This document shows positions 16,342 through 26,744 of a stretch of 28,218 bases of DNA, one piece after another. How positions within the stretch are numbered: position 1 is the stretch's first letter; each line of letters opens with the position of its first letter. The notes below the pieces were generated by a model. That model was not told the DNA's origin, made no database searches, and was given only the letters and a program-made list of their open reading frames with translations. The DNA lies in NCBI GenBank assembly GCA_023375785.1, contig SZWC01001161.1, positions 175,933 through 204,150 on the forward strand. Reading direction: 5' to 3'. The DNA comes from Penium margaritaceum. Lineage: Eukaryota; Streptophyta; Zygnematophyceae; Desmidiales; Peniaceae. A program made the translations under genes and the position numbers.

Positions 16342-17041
16342 TGTCAAAAAGTGCCCCTGCTATGCATGCCGTTTGCCTTTTTTCATTGGGCCATCTAAGA
16401 CTGGTTGAATGTCTGATCTCATTGCAGATTTGGACGCCCTGGATTTTCCATGTGATTTCAAGCTTTCATTTTCTTGATTTGGTTGAGACTTCATAATGTT
16501 AGCCGCATCCGAAGTTTGGGTGGTAGGTGGGTGGAATCTGGGTGTCCGTCATTGGTGACGGGATAATACCACCACCAGTGGTCCGAGTTCGACTTCAATG
16601 AGCTCCAAAGGCATGTGGTCCATAAAGAAAGGGATGTGTGAGGTTTCCTAGACCAGGGCGAGCCTCCCCTCACATTGGAGGGCCAGGAAGTGCGCTTCGA
16701 CAGGCCACCGTCAAAGCGCTTCTCGTCACTCCCGTTCGTGGGCATGGTGGGCGACTCCACCATGGGTTACTCCAACTGCCGAAGCAGGGGCTCTACTGCT
16801 CCGTTTTAAACTTTCTTGGATGTGTTGGAAAGCTCATATCACAGGCAATAAGGATCAGATGTAATCTTACCAAAAGAACTAACCATTTGTGCTCTTCGTC
16901 CTTTTTCAGTTTCTGCAACCTGCATTTTTCCAGAATTCTGCTCCCTTCGTGTTGTGGCGACCCAAAGCACACACCTCCCTTGGAAATCTCTTTTCCCTAA
17001 GCAGCTGTGGAGACTAAGGTGGATCAGAGCACGCCAGGACA
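16342..17041 (+). repeat. probable 3' LTR of copia B
   Basis: It starts TGTC after the polypurine tract. The proposed end GACA (17038-17041) gives TGTC...GACA terminal inverted repeats and a 700-bp LTR ending just before the 10-bp array. The first part (about 16342-16680) is homologous in inverted orientation to 26745-27084, another LTR. The right boundary is inferred. An open frame on the minus strand (16491-16763) has no recognisable domain and is probably chance. Confidence 0.6.
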
Positions 17042-17053
17042 TCATTTCTGAAA

Positions 17054-20000
17054 ACTGCCAGTGCTTACCAGCGATGGCCAGTGATTGCTAGTGATTTCCA
17101 CTCATTGCCATTGATTGCCAGTGGTTACCAGTAATTGAAAGGGATTTCTAGTGACTTCTAGTGATTTCAAGAGATTACCAGTGAATTTTAGTGGTTGCTA
17201 GTGATGGCCAGTGAATTATTGTGAGTTCCATTGATTGACAGTGACTACCATTGATTTCCAGTGATTTACAGTGATTGCGAGTGATTTCCAGTGATAGCCA
17301 GTGATTGCCATGGATTGCAAGTAACTGCCAGTGACTTCCAGTGATTGCCAGTGATCGCCAGTGATTTCCATTGATTGCCAATAGTTGCAAGCTATTTACA
17401 GTGATTGCCAGTAACTCTCATCAATAACCAGTAATTTCCAGTGATTGCTGTTGATTACCAGTATTTGATACTATTTACCCGTACTTGCCAGTAATTACCA
17501 GTTATTGTCAGTGATGGCCAGTGATTGCCAGTGATTTCCTGTGATAGCCAGTAATTGCCAGTTGTTGCCAGTGATAGAAAGTGATTGCCAGTGATTGCCA
17601 GTAATTCCCTGTGATTGCCTGTGATTGCCAGTTCATATTTTTTATCACCATAAAGTGTCACTGATTGCCAGTGATTTCCAGTAATTGCCACTGATCACCA
17701 GTGATCGCCAGTGGTTGCCATTGATTGCATGTGATTTCCAGTGATTACCTGTCATTGCAAGTGATCACAATGGATTACCAGTGACTACCAGTGATTTCCA
17801 GAGACTGCCAGGGTTAACCAATAATTGCCTGTGACTGGTAATGATTGCCAGTGATTGCCTGTTATTGACAGTGATTGCCAATGAATTTCAAAGATTTCCA
17901 GTCATTGCCAGTGACTACCAGTGGTTGCCATTGATTTCCAGTTATGCCATTTATTGTAGGTTATTACCAGTCATTTCCTGTTATTTCCAGTGATTACCTG
18001 TGATTTCCAATGATTGCTGGTGAATGCCACCGATTGCCAGTGGTCGCCAGTGATTTCCAGTTACTGTCAGTGATTACAAGTGATTTCCAGTGATTTCCAG
18101 TGATTACCAGTGATTTCCAGTATTTTCCAGTGAGTGCCAGTGATTTCCAGTGATTGCCAGTGATGACCACAGATTTAAGATGAGCTAGTGAGTGCCAGCC
18201 ATTCCAAGTGATTGCCTGTGATTGCTAGTGATTTTCAGCAATAGCCAGCGATTGCCAGTGATTGCAAGTGATTGCTGGTGATAGCCACTGATAACCAGTA
18301 ATTGCCAGTGATTGCTAGTAATTACCACTCGTGGACAGTAATTTCCAGCCTATACACGTGCTTTCTAATGATCGCCAGTGATTGCCAGTGATTGCCAGTG
18401 ATTGTCAGTGATTTTCAGTGATTGTCAGTGATTGCCAGTGATTGCCAGTGATTGCCAGTGATTGCCAGTGATTGCCAGTGATTGCCTGGGATTGCCAGTG
18501 ATAACCAGGGATTTCCAGTGATTTCCATGGATTGCCAGTGGTTTCCAGTGATTTGCAGTGATTTCCAATTATTTCCAGTGATTGCAAGTGGTTGCCAGTG
18601 ACTACTAGTGATTTTCAGTGATTGCCAGTGATCAGCACTGATTGGCAATGATTGCTACTGATTACCAGTGATATCCAGTTATTTCCATTGATTGCCAGTG
18701 ATAACCAGTGATTTCCAGTGAATTCCATTGATTAATACTGATTTCCGGTCATTTACAGTAATTGCCAGTGATTTCCAGTGACCGCCAGTGACTGCCAGTG
18801 ATTACCAGTGACCGCCAGTGATTACAACTACTTACCAGTAAGTGCCAGTTTTCGCCAGTGATTGCCAGTGATTACCAATGATTGCAAGTTAATTCCAGTT
18901 ATTGTAAGTGATTTCCTGTGATTTTTCATGATCACCAGTGATTTCCAGTCATTGCCAGTGACTAGCAGTGACTGCCAGTGTTCGCCTGTGATTTCCAATG
19001 ATTACCAGTAATTACCAGTGATTGTGCATCATTGCCAATGATTGCCAGTGATTTCCAGTGACTGCATGTGATTTCCAGTGAAAACCAGTGACTGCAAGTC
19101 ATTACCAGTAATCTCCAGTGATTACCGGTGTTTTCCATTGTTTGCCAGTGATTGTCAATGATTGGAAGTGATTACCAGTAAACATCAGTGATTGCCAGAG
19201 ACTGCCAGTGATTGCCTCTGATCGCCATGGATTGCTTTCGATTGCCAGAAATTACCAGTGATTGTCAGTAAGTGATAATGATTGCCTGTGAATGCAAGTG
19301 ATTGTGGTTATTTCCAGTGCATGCCAGTTCTTGCCAGTGCTTGCCAGTGATTTGCAGTGATTTTCAGAAATTGCCAGTGATTACCCATGATTGCCTTTGA
19401 TTGCCATTGATTGCCAATAATTGGCAATGATTTCCAGTAATTTCCGGTGATTGCGAGTTATTGCCCATGTTTGCAATTTTTTCCAGTGACTACCAGCAAT
19501 TGCCACTGATTTCCAGTGGTTTTCAGTGATTACCAGTGATTTCCAGTAAATCTCAATAACTACCAGTGATTTCCAGTGATTTCCAGTGATTGCCTACTAG
19601 TAATTGCTACTGTTTACCTGGCATTGCCTTTGTTTACCAGTTAGTGTCAGAGATGACCAGTGATAGCCAGTGATTAACAGTGATTACAAGAGTTTGCCTG
19701 TGATTGCCACAACTTACCAGAATACCATTGATTGCCAATGATTGGAAGTGAATGCCAGTGATTTCAAGTTTTTCTTGTCATTGATAGTGATCGCCAGCAA
19801 TTGCCAGTGATTTACAGTGATTACTAGTGATAGCCAGTGTTTTCCAGCAATCACCGATGATTACCAGTGATTACCAGTGATTGGGCGTGATTGCCATTGA
19901 TTGCCGCTGATTGCCAATTATTTCCAATGATTGCATGTGATTTCGAGTGAATATCAGTGACTACCAGTCATTACCAGTGATTGCCAGTGATTGCCAGTGA

Positions 20001-23000
20001 TTACCAGTGTTTTCCATTGTTTGCCAGTGATTGCTAGTTTTTGCCTCTGATTTTCAGGGATTTTTTTTTATTTCCAGTGTTTACCAGTGATTGTCAGTAA
20101 GTGCCGGCGATTTCCTGTGATTGCCAGTGATTATGGTTATTTCCATTGCTTTCCAGTTACTGCCAGTGCGTGCCAGTGTTTGCCAATGATTGGCAGTGAT
20201 TTTCAGAGAATGCCAATGATTACCACTGATTGCCAGTGATTGCAAGTTATTGGCAGTAATGTTCAGTGCTCGCCAGTTGTTGCTCATCTTTGCAAGTTAT
20301 TACCAGTCACTTCCAGTCATTTCCACTGATTGCCAGTGATTTCCAGTTTTTACCAGTGTTCACCATTGTTTGCCAGTTATTGCCAAAGATTGCAAGTGAT
20401 TTCAGGTAATTCCCAGTGATTGACAGAGACTGCCAGTTACTGCATCTTATTTGCAGTGATTGCTTTTGATTGCCAGTATTTACCAGTGATGGTCAGTATG
20501 TGCGAGTGATTTCCAGTGATTCTCAGTGCGTGCCAGTTATATCCTGTGCTTGCCAGTGATTGGCAGTGATTTTGAGAGATTGCCGGTCACTACCAGTGAT
20601 TGCCAGTGATTTCCAGTGATTGACAGTAATTGCACTTAATTGCCCGCAATTTCCTATTCTTCCCAGTCATTGTCGGTATTTGCAAGCTATTACCAGTGAT
20701 TACCAGCAATTGCCACTGATTGCCACTGATTGCCAGTGATTTCCAGTGATTGTCACTGGTTGCCATTTTTTTCCGATGATATCTAGTGATTGCTAGTGAC
20801 TGGCAATGATAACCAACGATTCTCAGTGATTTCCACTAATCGCCAGTGATGACCATTTGTTGCCAGTTATCTCAATGATAGCAAGTGATTTCCAGTAGTT
20901 GCCTGTAATTTCCACTGATTTCCTGTGATTGCGAGTGACTTACTGTCATCAACAGTGATCGCCAGTGATTTCCAGCGGTTTCCAGTGATTACCTGTGATT
21001 ATGGGTGATCACCGTGGACTACAGGTGATTATACTGATTGCCAGTAATTGCCATTGTCTACCAATAATTTCCATTGACTGCCAATGATTGCCAGTCATTG
21101 TTGGTTATTAACAGTGATTGCTGGTGATTGGTAGCGATTTCCAGTGATTGTCAGTGATTGCAAGTTATTTCCCGCATTTGCCAGTTATTACCAGTGATTT
21201 GATGTGATTTCCAGTGATTGTTAGTGATTACTAGTGATTACCAGTGATTGACAGTAATTTCCAGTGATTGCAAGTGATTACCAGTGAATTCCATTTATTT
21301 CTAGTAATTGCCTGTTACTACCAGTTATCAATGGTGATTTCCAGGGATTTCCAATGATTGCCAGTAATTGCCTGTGATTTCCAGTGAATGCCCGTGATTT
21401 CAGGTGATTGTTAGTGTTTACCAGTGGTTACCAGTGATTGCAAGTGATTGCCAGTGATTCCCACACATCACTAGTGAAAGCATGTGATTGCCAGTAACTG
21501 CAAGTGATTGTCCATGGTTGCCACTGATAATCAGTATTTTCCATTCATTTTTAGTAATGGCCCATGATTGAAAGTAATTGCTATTTTTTACACGTAATTG
21601 CCTGTGTTTACCAGTTATTGTCACAGATGACCTGTGATTGCTCGTGAATGCCAGTGATTTACAGTGCTTGCCAGTGAGAGCCAGTTGTTTCCAATGATTG
21701 CAAGTGTCTGCCTGTGATTGGCACAATAAAATCAGTAAGTGCCAGTTTTCGCCAGTGATTGCCAGTAATTGCCAGTAATTGCAAGTGAATGTCAGTGATT
21801 GCAAGTTTTTCTTGTCATTGTTAGTGATCGCCAGTGATTGCAAGTGATTGCCAGTGATTACCAGTGATTACCAGTGATTGCCAGTGTTTGACAGTGATTG
21901 CCGATGATTACAAGTGATTACCAGTGATTCCGCATGATTGCCAATGATTGCCAATTATTGCCAGTGATGTCCTGTGATTGCCAGTGAAAACCAGTGACTG
22001 CCAGTCATTGCCAGTGATTGCCATTGGTTGCCAGTCATTACCAAAAAGCAGCAAGTTACTGCCAGTAATTATCAGTAATTTCCAGATACTGCCAGTGATT
22101 GCCTCTGATTTCCAGGGATTTCTTTTGATTATCAGTTTTTACCAGTTATTTTCAATAAGTTCCAGTAATTGCCTGTAATTTCCAGTGACTGTGGTTATTG
22201 CCACTGCTTGCCAGTTATTGCCAGTGCTTGCCAGTGATTGGCTGTGAGTTTCAGATACTGCCAATGATTACCAGTGATTGCCAGTGATTGCAATTGATTG
22301 CCAATAATGACCAATCTTTGCCAGTCATTTACAGTGCGTGTCAGTTATTGCCCTTTTTTGCAAGTTATTACCAGTGATAACCAGCAAATTCCACTGATTT
22401 CCAGTGATTATCAGTGATTACCAGTAATTTCCAGTAACTGTCAGCAACTACCAGTGATTGCAAGTGATTTCCGGTGACTAGCAGCAATTGCTAATGTTTA
22501 CACGTAATTGCCTGTGTTTACCAGTTATTGTCAGAGAGGAACAGTGATTTCCAGTGACTTCCAGTGATTTCTAGTGATTGCCAGTGATAGCCAGTGATTT
22601 TCAGCGATTGCAAGTGTCTGCCTGTGATTGCCACGTTTTACCAGTAACTTCCAGTTATTACCAGTGATTGCCAATGATTACAAGTAATTACAAGTGATGG
22701 CACATTGTTGCTAGTGATTGCAAGTGTTTGCCAATGATTACAAGTAATTACAAGTGATGGCATATTATTGCTAGTGATTGCCAGTGTTTGCCAATGATTA
22801 CAAGTAATTACAAGTGATGGCACATTATTGCCAGTGATTGCATGTGATTTCCAGTGAATACCAGTGACTGCCAGTCATTACCGCTGATTGCAAGTGACTG
22901 CCAGTGAATGCCGATTATTGCCAGTGTTCGAAGTTGTTGGCCAGTTATTGCCAATGATTGCAATTGATTTCAAGTAGTTACCAGTGATTGCCTGAGACTG

Positions 23001-23742
23001 CCAGTGACTGCCTCTGATTTCCAGTGATTGCTTTTGATTACCGGTGTTTACCGATGATTGTTACTAAGTGCCAGTGATTGCCATTAATTTTGTTTATTAC
23101 CAGTGCTTGCCGGTTAGTGCCAGTGCTTCCCAGTGATTGGCAGTTATTTTCAGAGATTACCAGTAATGACCAGTGATTTCCAGTGATTTCCAGTAATTGC
23201 AGTTGATTGCGAGAGATTTCCAGTGCTTGCCAGTTATTATCGGTGTTTGCAAGTTAATACCAGTGATTACAAGTGATAGCCAGAAATTTCCAGTGATTGT
23301 CAGTGATTACCAGTGATTGCCAGTGATTTCCAGTGATTGTCACTCGTTGCCGGTTGTTTCCGATTATTTATAGTGATTTCTAGTGATTTCCAGTGATAAC
23401 CAATTATTGTCATTCATTGCCAGTAATTGCCAGTTATTGCCAGTGATTTCCGCTGATTGCCTGTGATTACGAGTGGTTTCCTGTCATCAACAGTGATCGC
23501 CAATGTTTGCCAATGATTCATAGTGATTACCTGTGATTATGTGTGATTGCCATGGATTACAGGCGATAACACTGATTGCCAGTGATTGCCATTGTCTACC
23601 ACTAATTTCCATTGACTGCCAATGATTGCCAGTAATTGACGGTTATAGCCAGTGGCTTCTGGTGATTTCCAGTGATTGCCAGTGATTTCCAGTGATTTCC
23701 AGTTATTTCTCGCAATTGCCAGTTATTACAAGTGGTTTCCTG
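17054..23742 (+). repeat. degenerate 10-bp tandem array (about 670 units)
   Basis: About 6.7 kb of units close to GATTGCCAGT. Position 5 is commonly G, T or A (GATTGCC, GATTTCC, GATTACC) and rarely C. The purest tract is at about 18428-18485. Longer words recur at kilobase spacing, showing higher-order organisation. It is unrelated to the 11-bp array. On the minus strand the consensus lacks stops in all frames (T-G-N-H-W-Q-S-L-A-I), which explains short frames such as 21418-21843. On the plus strand AGTGAT gives regular TGA stops. I see no gene inside. Confidence 0.93.
22671..22850 (+). repeat. 60-bp higher-order repeat, three tandem copies
   Basis: CCAATGATTACAAGTAATTA starts at 22671, 22731 and 22791, each followed by near-identical sequence (CAAGTGATGGCACATT and so on). 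Six 10-bp units were duplicated together twice, recently compared with the rest of the array. Confidence 0.92.
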
Positions 23743-24090
23743 TGTCGGAAATTCCTCACGAACCTGACTCACGGCACAAAACTGTCAGTCGAAAACTCTG
23801 CTCTCAATAACAGTTCAGGTCTGAGACCGAACCACCTTGCCTAACGGATCAACTGGTAGGTGACCGTTTGACCAACAGTCAAGTCATCCCCTAGTAAAGT
23901 GACAAGTGTCACCCGCGTCCGGCTAGCGGAAAGAAGAAATTGCTTTGCTCTTTTTTCTTGTTATGCCTGTATAGACCAAGGATGTTCACTAGGCGACAGC
24001 GGTAATATTGACCCTCGGGATTGGACGATCGTAGAGGTTTGTCAGCTGCTGGTGCTTCGTACTCAGGGAGGTGCGAGTATGTTGTCATAG
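23743..24090 (+). repeat. possible 5' LTR or leader of copia D
   Basis: The 10-bp array stops and TGTCGGAAAT begins. A GACA at 23995-23998 could close an LTR of about 256 bp with TGTC...GACA ends. I found no primer-binding site after it and no second copy in the window, so this is inferred from position only. A frame at 23899-24090 has no recognisable domain. Confidence 0.3.
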
Positions 24091-24570
24091 CTCGGTGCTC
24101 CCGAAAAATCTTGTCCTACTATATCTATTGTCCGTGATGATGCTTGTGGAGGAGCTCATTCAACTCCTTATGAGGATGGACCTGACGGTAGCGACTGGCT
24201 TGATGACTCACACATCAGTGTTGTTCGTTGTTGTCTCAAGACTTCTGCTGAGCTTCCAGAAGAGGCAGAGTCTTCTGTGGCATGTTTTTCAGTGTCGACG
24301 ACAGGTCGTGAGCCGAGTGGTACCTGGATCATTGACTCCGGTGCCATCCATCACATGAACTGTTGTCGTGACTTTGTTGTGCTTGGTCCCATTCCGTTCG
24401 TTCGGTCCGTTCGCACAGGATCTGGTCAGCCGTTGCCTCTCCAGGGAGTTGGGATGGTGCGGCTTGATGGTCCATCTGGCTCCTTGTGTGTTTCCGATGT
24501 GCTCATTGTCCTTTCCCTTGAGCGCAGCCTGCTCTGTTCATGCATGCACCAGGATGGATCTCACTGTTGA
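24091..24570 (+). pseudogene. copia D protease region
   Basis: A stop-free frame after TAG 24088-24090, with no certain start codon. An acidic N-part (Y-E-D-G-P-D-G-S-D-W-L-D-D) is followed by G-T-W-I-I-D-S-G-A-I-H-H-M-N, the intact aspartic protease active site (D-S-G-A), then R-T-G-S-G-Q-P-L-P-L-Q-G-V-G and V-S-D-V-L. It cuts Gag-Pol in family members. The gag that should precede it is missing; the start of this segment resembles the gag/PR junction. It ends at TGA 24568-24570. Confidence 0.78.
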
Positions 24571-24860
24571 GCATTTTGATGACTCTACCAAAGTGACTAG
24601 TCTCAACAATTGTGTTATAGTTCTTTGTGCCTCAGTTGTTGGTGATGTGCATTGTGTGTCTCCTTGCACTCTTTCTGCCTCCTCTCCTTCTTCTGCATCC
24701 TTGCATGTATTCTCCACTGGTGTTCTCTCTCAAGAACACCAGTGTCTCTCGCATCGCAGCCCTTGCCATGCAAGCTAGGACAATTTTCCAAGCTCATTCG
24801 GGCTTAGCCAGTCCTCGGAATTGACGCAAATTCCTTCAAGAAGCCCTCCACAACCGTCTT
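24571..24860 (+). pseudogene. copia D degraded pre-integrase region
   Basis: Between protease and integrase. Codon-like composition but no uninterrupted frame. The later part leads into H-N-R-L-F-C-T-R-D-K-M in the integrase phase. The zinc-binding His pair is not recognisable. Confidence 0.4.
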
Positions 24861-25463
24861 TTCTGCACTCGGGATAAGATGCATTGCTGCACTTATCCTG
24901 ACTCCACTTCCTGGACACTGCATTCGCTCCAGTTGGTCCACTCGGACCTCCTCGGTCCCCTTCCTGCCGAGTCTCTTTAAGATTGGGGAAGATATGTTCT
25001 CACCCTGAAGGATGACTTCATCTGGATGCAGTGGGTCTATCAACTCCGCCACAAGAGTGATGCTGCCCTGATGGTCCCCTCATGGCTAGTGATGGCTAAG
25101 TACCAGTCTTGTCACACCCTCCACATGTTCAGCTTGGATTGTGGTGGTGATTTCTTAGGCAAGATAGATATTTTCTTTGCTGAGCACGATGCTTTTCACC
25201 AACTCTTTGCCCCTGCTACACCTCAGCAAAACGACGTGTCTAAGCACTGGAACTACACCATGGAGGACGCGATACGCGTCATGCAGCCTGAGTATGGTCT
25301 TTTGGAGTCCTTTTCCTGTGAGGGTTTCTCCTACATGACTTGGGTCTGGAACTGCCTGTGGCATGGCCCTCTTTTGAACCATGTCATGCCGTACAAGGTG
25401 TCGTTTGGCCATCACGCCGACCTCCTCCTCCCTCACGTCTCGGGCCTATGTCTGGTACATTGA
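24861..25463 (+). pseudogene. copia D integrase core, catalytic Glu replaced
   Basis: One phase reads S-W-T-L-H-S-L-Q-L-V-H-S-D-L-L-G-P-L (first catalytic Asp), TAA at 24978-24980, then R-Y-V-L-T-L-K-D-D-F, W-V-Y-Q-L-R-H-K-S-D-A, S-L-D-C-G-G-D-F (second Asp) and T-P-Q-Q-N-D-V-S-K-H-W-N. Copia integrases have T-P-Q-Q-N-G-V-A-E-R-x-N, so the catalytic Glu is Lys here and Gly is Asp. The long open piece is 25026-25463. Dead by both nonsense and active-site loss. Confidence 0.82.
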
Positions 25464-25656
25464 GGAACAGCAGGAGTCCAAGGTCTCACCTCGGGGTCGA
25501 ATTTGTGTCTTCCTTAATATTTTCCCACGGTTGAAGGCCTGGAACTTTTGGGATCCTGTTTGTCACTGCATCGTCGAGTCTCGAGATGCTCGAGAGCTTT
25601 CTGTTGCTTGCCGCCAGCCACACATGTGTGGCTTCCCAGCAAATGGGAGAGTCTAG
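25440..25656 (+). pseudogene. copia D integrase C-terminal segment
   Basis: In a shifted phase: S-R-A-Y-V-W-Y-I-E-E, K-V-S-P-R-G-R-I-C-V-F-L, L-K-A-W-N-F-W-D-P and I-V-E-S-R-D-A, which match the copia motif S-P-R-G-R-x-C-V-F-L-G...W-D-P...S-R-D. A frameshift near 25430-25440 parts it from the core. Confidence 0.75.
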
Positions 25657-26489
25657 ACCTGCGGATGGGACTGTCTGTATCTAGTCGCCTGCAATCCGGT
25701 CTCCGGCTCATGACAATCCGGCCATGTTGGCTGTCGATCTAGCGGCCTCGCCGGTTCCCCTGGCACGTCTGCTCCTGTGCCAGTGTCAGTTCCTCCTTGC
25801 ATACTTCCTCCCCTGCCAGTAATTCCCCTTGGCACACCTGCTCCTGTGTCAGTGTCAGCTTCCCCTAACACACCTGCTCCGGTGCCAATGTCAGCTTCCC
25901 CTAACACACCTGCTCCGGTGCCAATGTCAGCTTCCTCGGGCACACCTTCTCTCGTACCTGTCCCGTTTTGTGCTGGCACACCTGATCTCGTGCCATTGGC
26001 AGCCTCCCTAGTTGCACCGGTCCTTCACCTACTCCTGTTTCATCGGCGTACGAGCCAATTCCGTCCATGGTCCTCTTGTACCCTCTCCCCTTCTATGCGT
26101 GCCTGAAGCCCCTCCAGTTATGTCCCGGCGGCTTGCTCCGCAACCAGAGGTGAGCACCTCAACTTTGGGCTACTCTCGTGAGCCTAGTGGCCCTCTTCAA
26201 CCACTGGCCTCCAAGGCTCAGCCGACAAATGGCTCGACGTCCAGACACCCAACTTGTAGTGTTCATAGTGGTGAGCCAGGCTTTAAGGCCCTTTGCCTGA
26301 GTGTAAAGACGGATTACACTGAGGTGCACCCAGCACAACCTGTTAGTCACGAGTTGGTCTACCGAGATTTTAAGTTCGCTTGCAATGTCACAGCTGACCT
26401 TGTTCTTGTCACGTTGAGTTCGGAGGCGTGTGTCTTGGCCACTTGGAGCTCTCCCTCAACGTCACCTCATTGAGGCACATTAAACGAGG
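25657..26489 (+). pseudogene. copia D IN-RT linker, Pro/Ser-rich
   Basis: Low-complexity linker typical between copia integrase and RT. The open piece 25777-26106 is rich in Pro, Ala, Ser and Val with the repeated motif A-S-P-N-T-P-A-P-V-P-M-S. The following frame (26012-26473) has no domain I recognise. Confidence 0.5.
25855..25926 (+). repeat. 36-bp tandem repeat in the linker
   Basis: Two identical 36-bp copies (25855-25890 and 25891-25926), with diverged copies on both sides. The unit is a multiple of three, so it adds 12 residues without shifting frame. Confidence 0.9.
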
Positions 26490-26740
26490 TACTCTCGGCT
26501 TAGAGGTGCAGAGCTTTGGTGTGCTACTTGTGAGCTGAGGATCATCCGTGAGCACCGTGTCTATGAGCTTGTCAGCCTCCCTCTAGGGTCAAAGGTGTTA
26601 CAAGTCAAGTGGCTCTTCAATAAGAATATGGATCCTGATCGCACAAAGGATTGCTACAAGGCCCGCTTGATGGCCAAGGGACTCTCACACGTTGAGGGAG
26701 TAGAGTTCACTCACACATTTTCTCCCATCGTAGCGCCTTT
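26490..26740 (+). pseudogene. copia D reverse transcriptase, N-terminal fragment
   Basis: In phase 3 the frame reads W-C-A-T-C-E-L-R-I-I-R-E, V-Y-E-L-V-S-L-P-L-G, K-W-L-F-N-K-N-M-D, Y-K-A-R-L-M-A-K-G-L-S and F-T-H-T-F-S-P-I-V-A-P. These are the first RT blocks of copia pol. Homology ends at about 26738 in a T-run, where LTR fragment E begins. The palm with its catalytic Asp residues is absent. Confidence 0.8.
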
Positions 26741-26744
26741 TTTT

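Larger units (their letters stand above)
15800..17041 (+). mobile_element. copia element B, 3' end only (RNase H, polypurine tract, LTR)
   Basis: Plus-strand remnant, truncated on its 5' side at the 11-bp array. It holds RNase H, a polypurine tract and a probable 3' LTR that ends where the 10-bp array begins. Its RNase H differs clearly from that of A and C, so it is another copia lineage. Confidence 0.75.
23743..26740 (+). mobile_element. copia element D, decayed, truncated in RT
   Basis: Plus-strand order: possible 5' LTR or leader, protease, pre-integrase, integrase, integrase C-terminus, Pro/Ser linker and the start of RT. No gag is recognisable and the RT palm (Y-x-D-D) and RNase H are missing, cut where LTR fragment E begins. 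Multiple frameshifts and stops. It is clearly different from the A/C family. Confidence 0.75.

Noticed and set aside
16491..17045. Short frames in the LTR of copia B (16491-16763 minus, 16638-17000 plus)
   Set aside because: No domain recognised; the region is better explained as LTR, with an inverted related copy at 26745-27084.
17175..22823. Minus-strand frames with repeating T-G-N-H-W-Q-S-L-A-I peptide in the 10-bp array
   Set aside because: A 10-bp unit without stop codons reads the same in every frame. The longest stretch is 141 residues, starts are arbitrary, and units mutate without regard to codons, so a repeat protein is not supported.
17054..23742. CRISPR array
   Set aside because: Continuous 10-bp units with no spacers, in a eukaryotic transposon context with no cas genes.
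23743..24100. tRNA or other small RNA gene
   Set aside because: I looked for acceptor-stem pairing, a T-arm and a terminal CCA and found no consistent cloverleaf.
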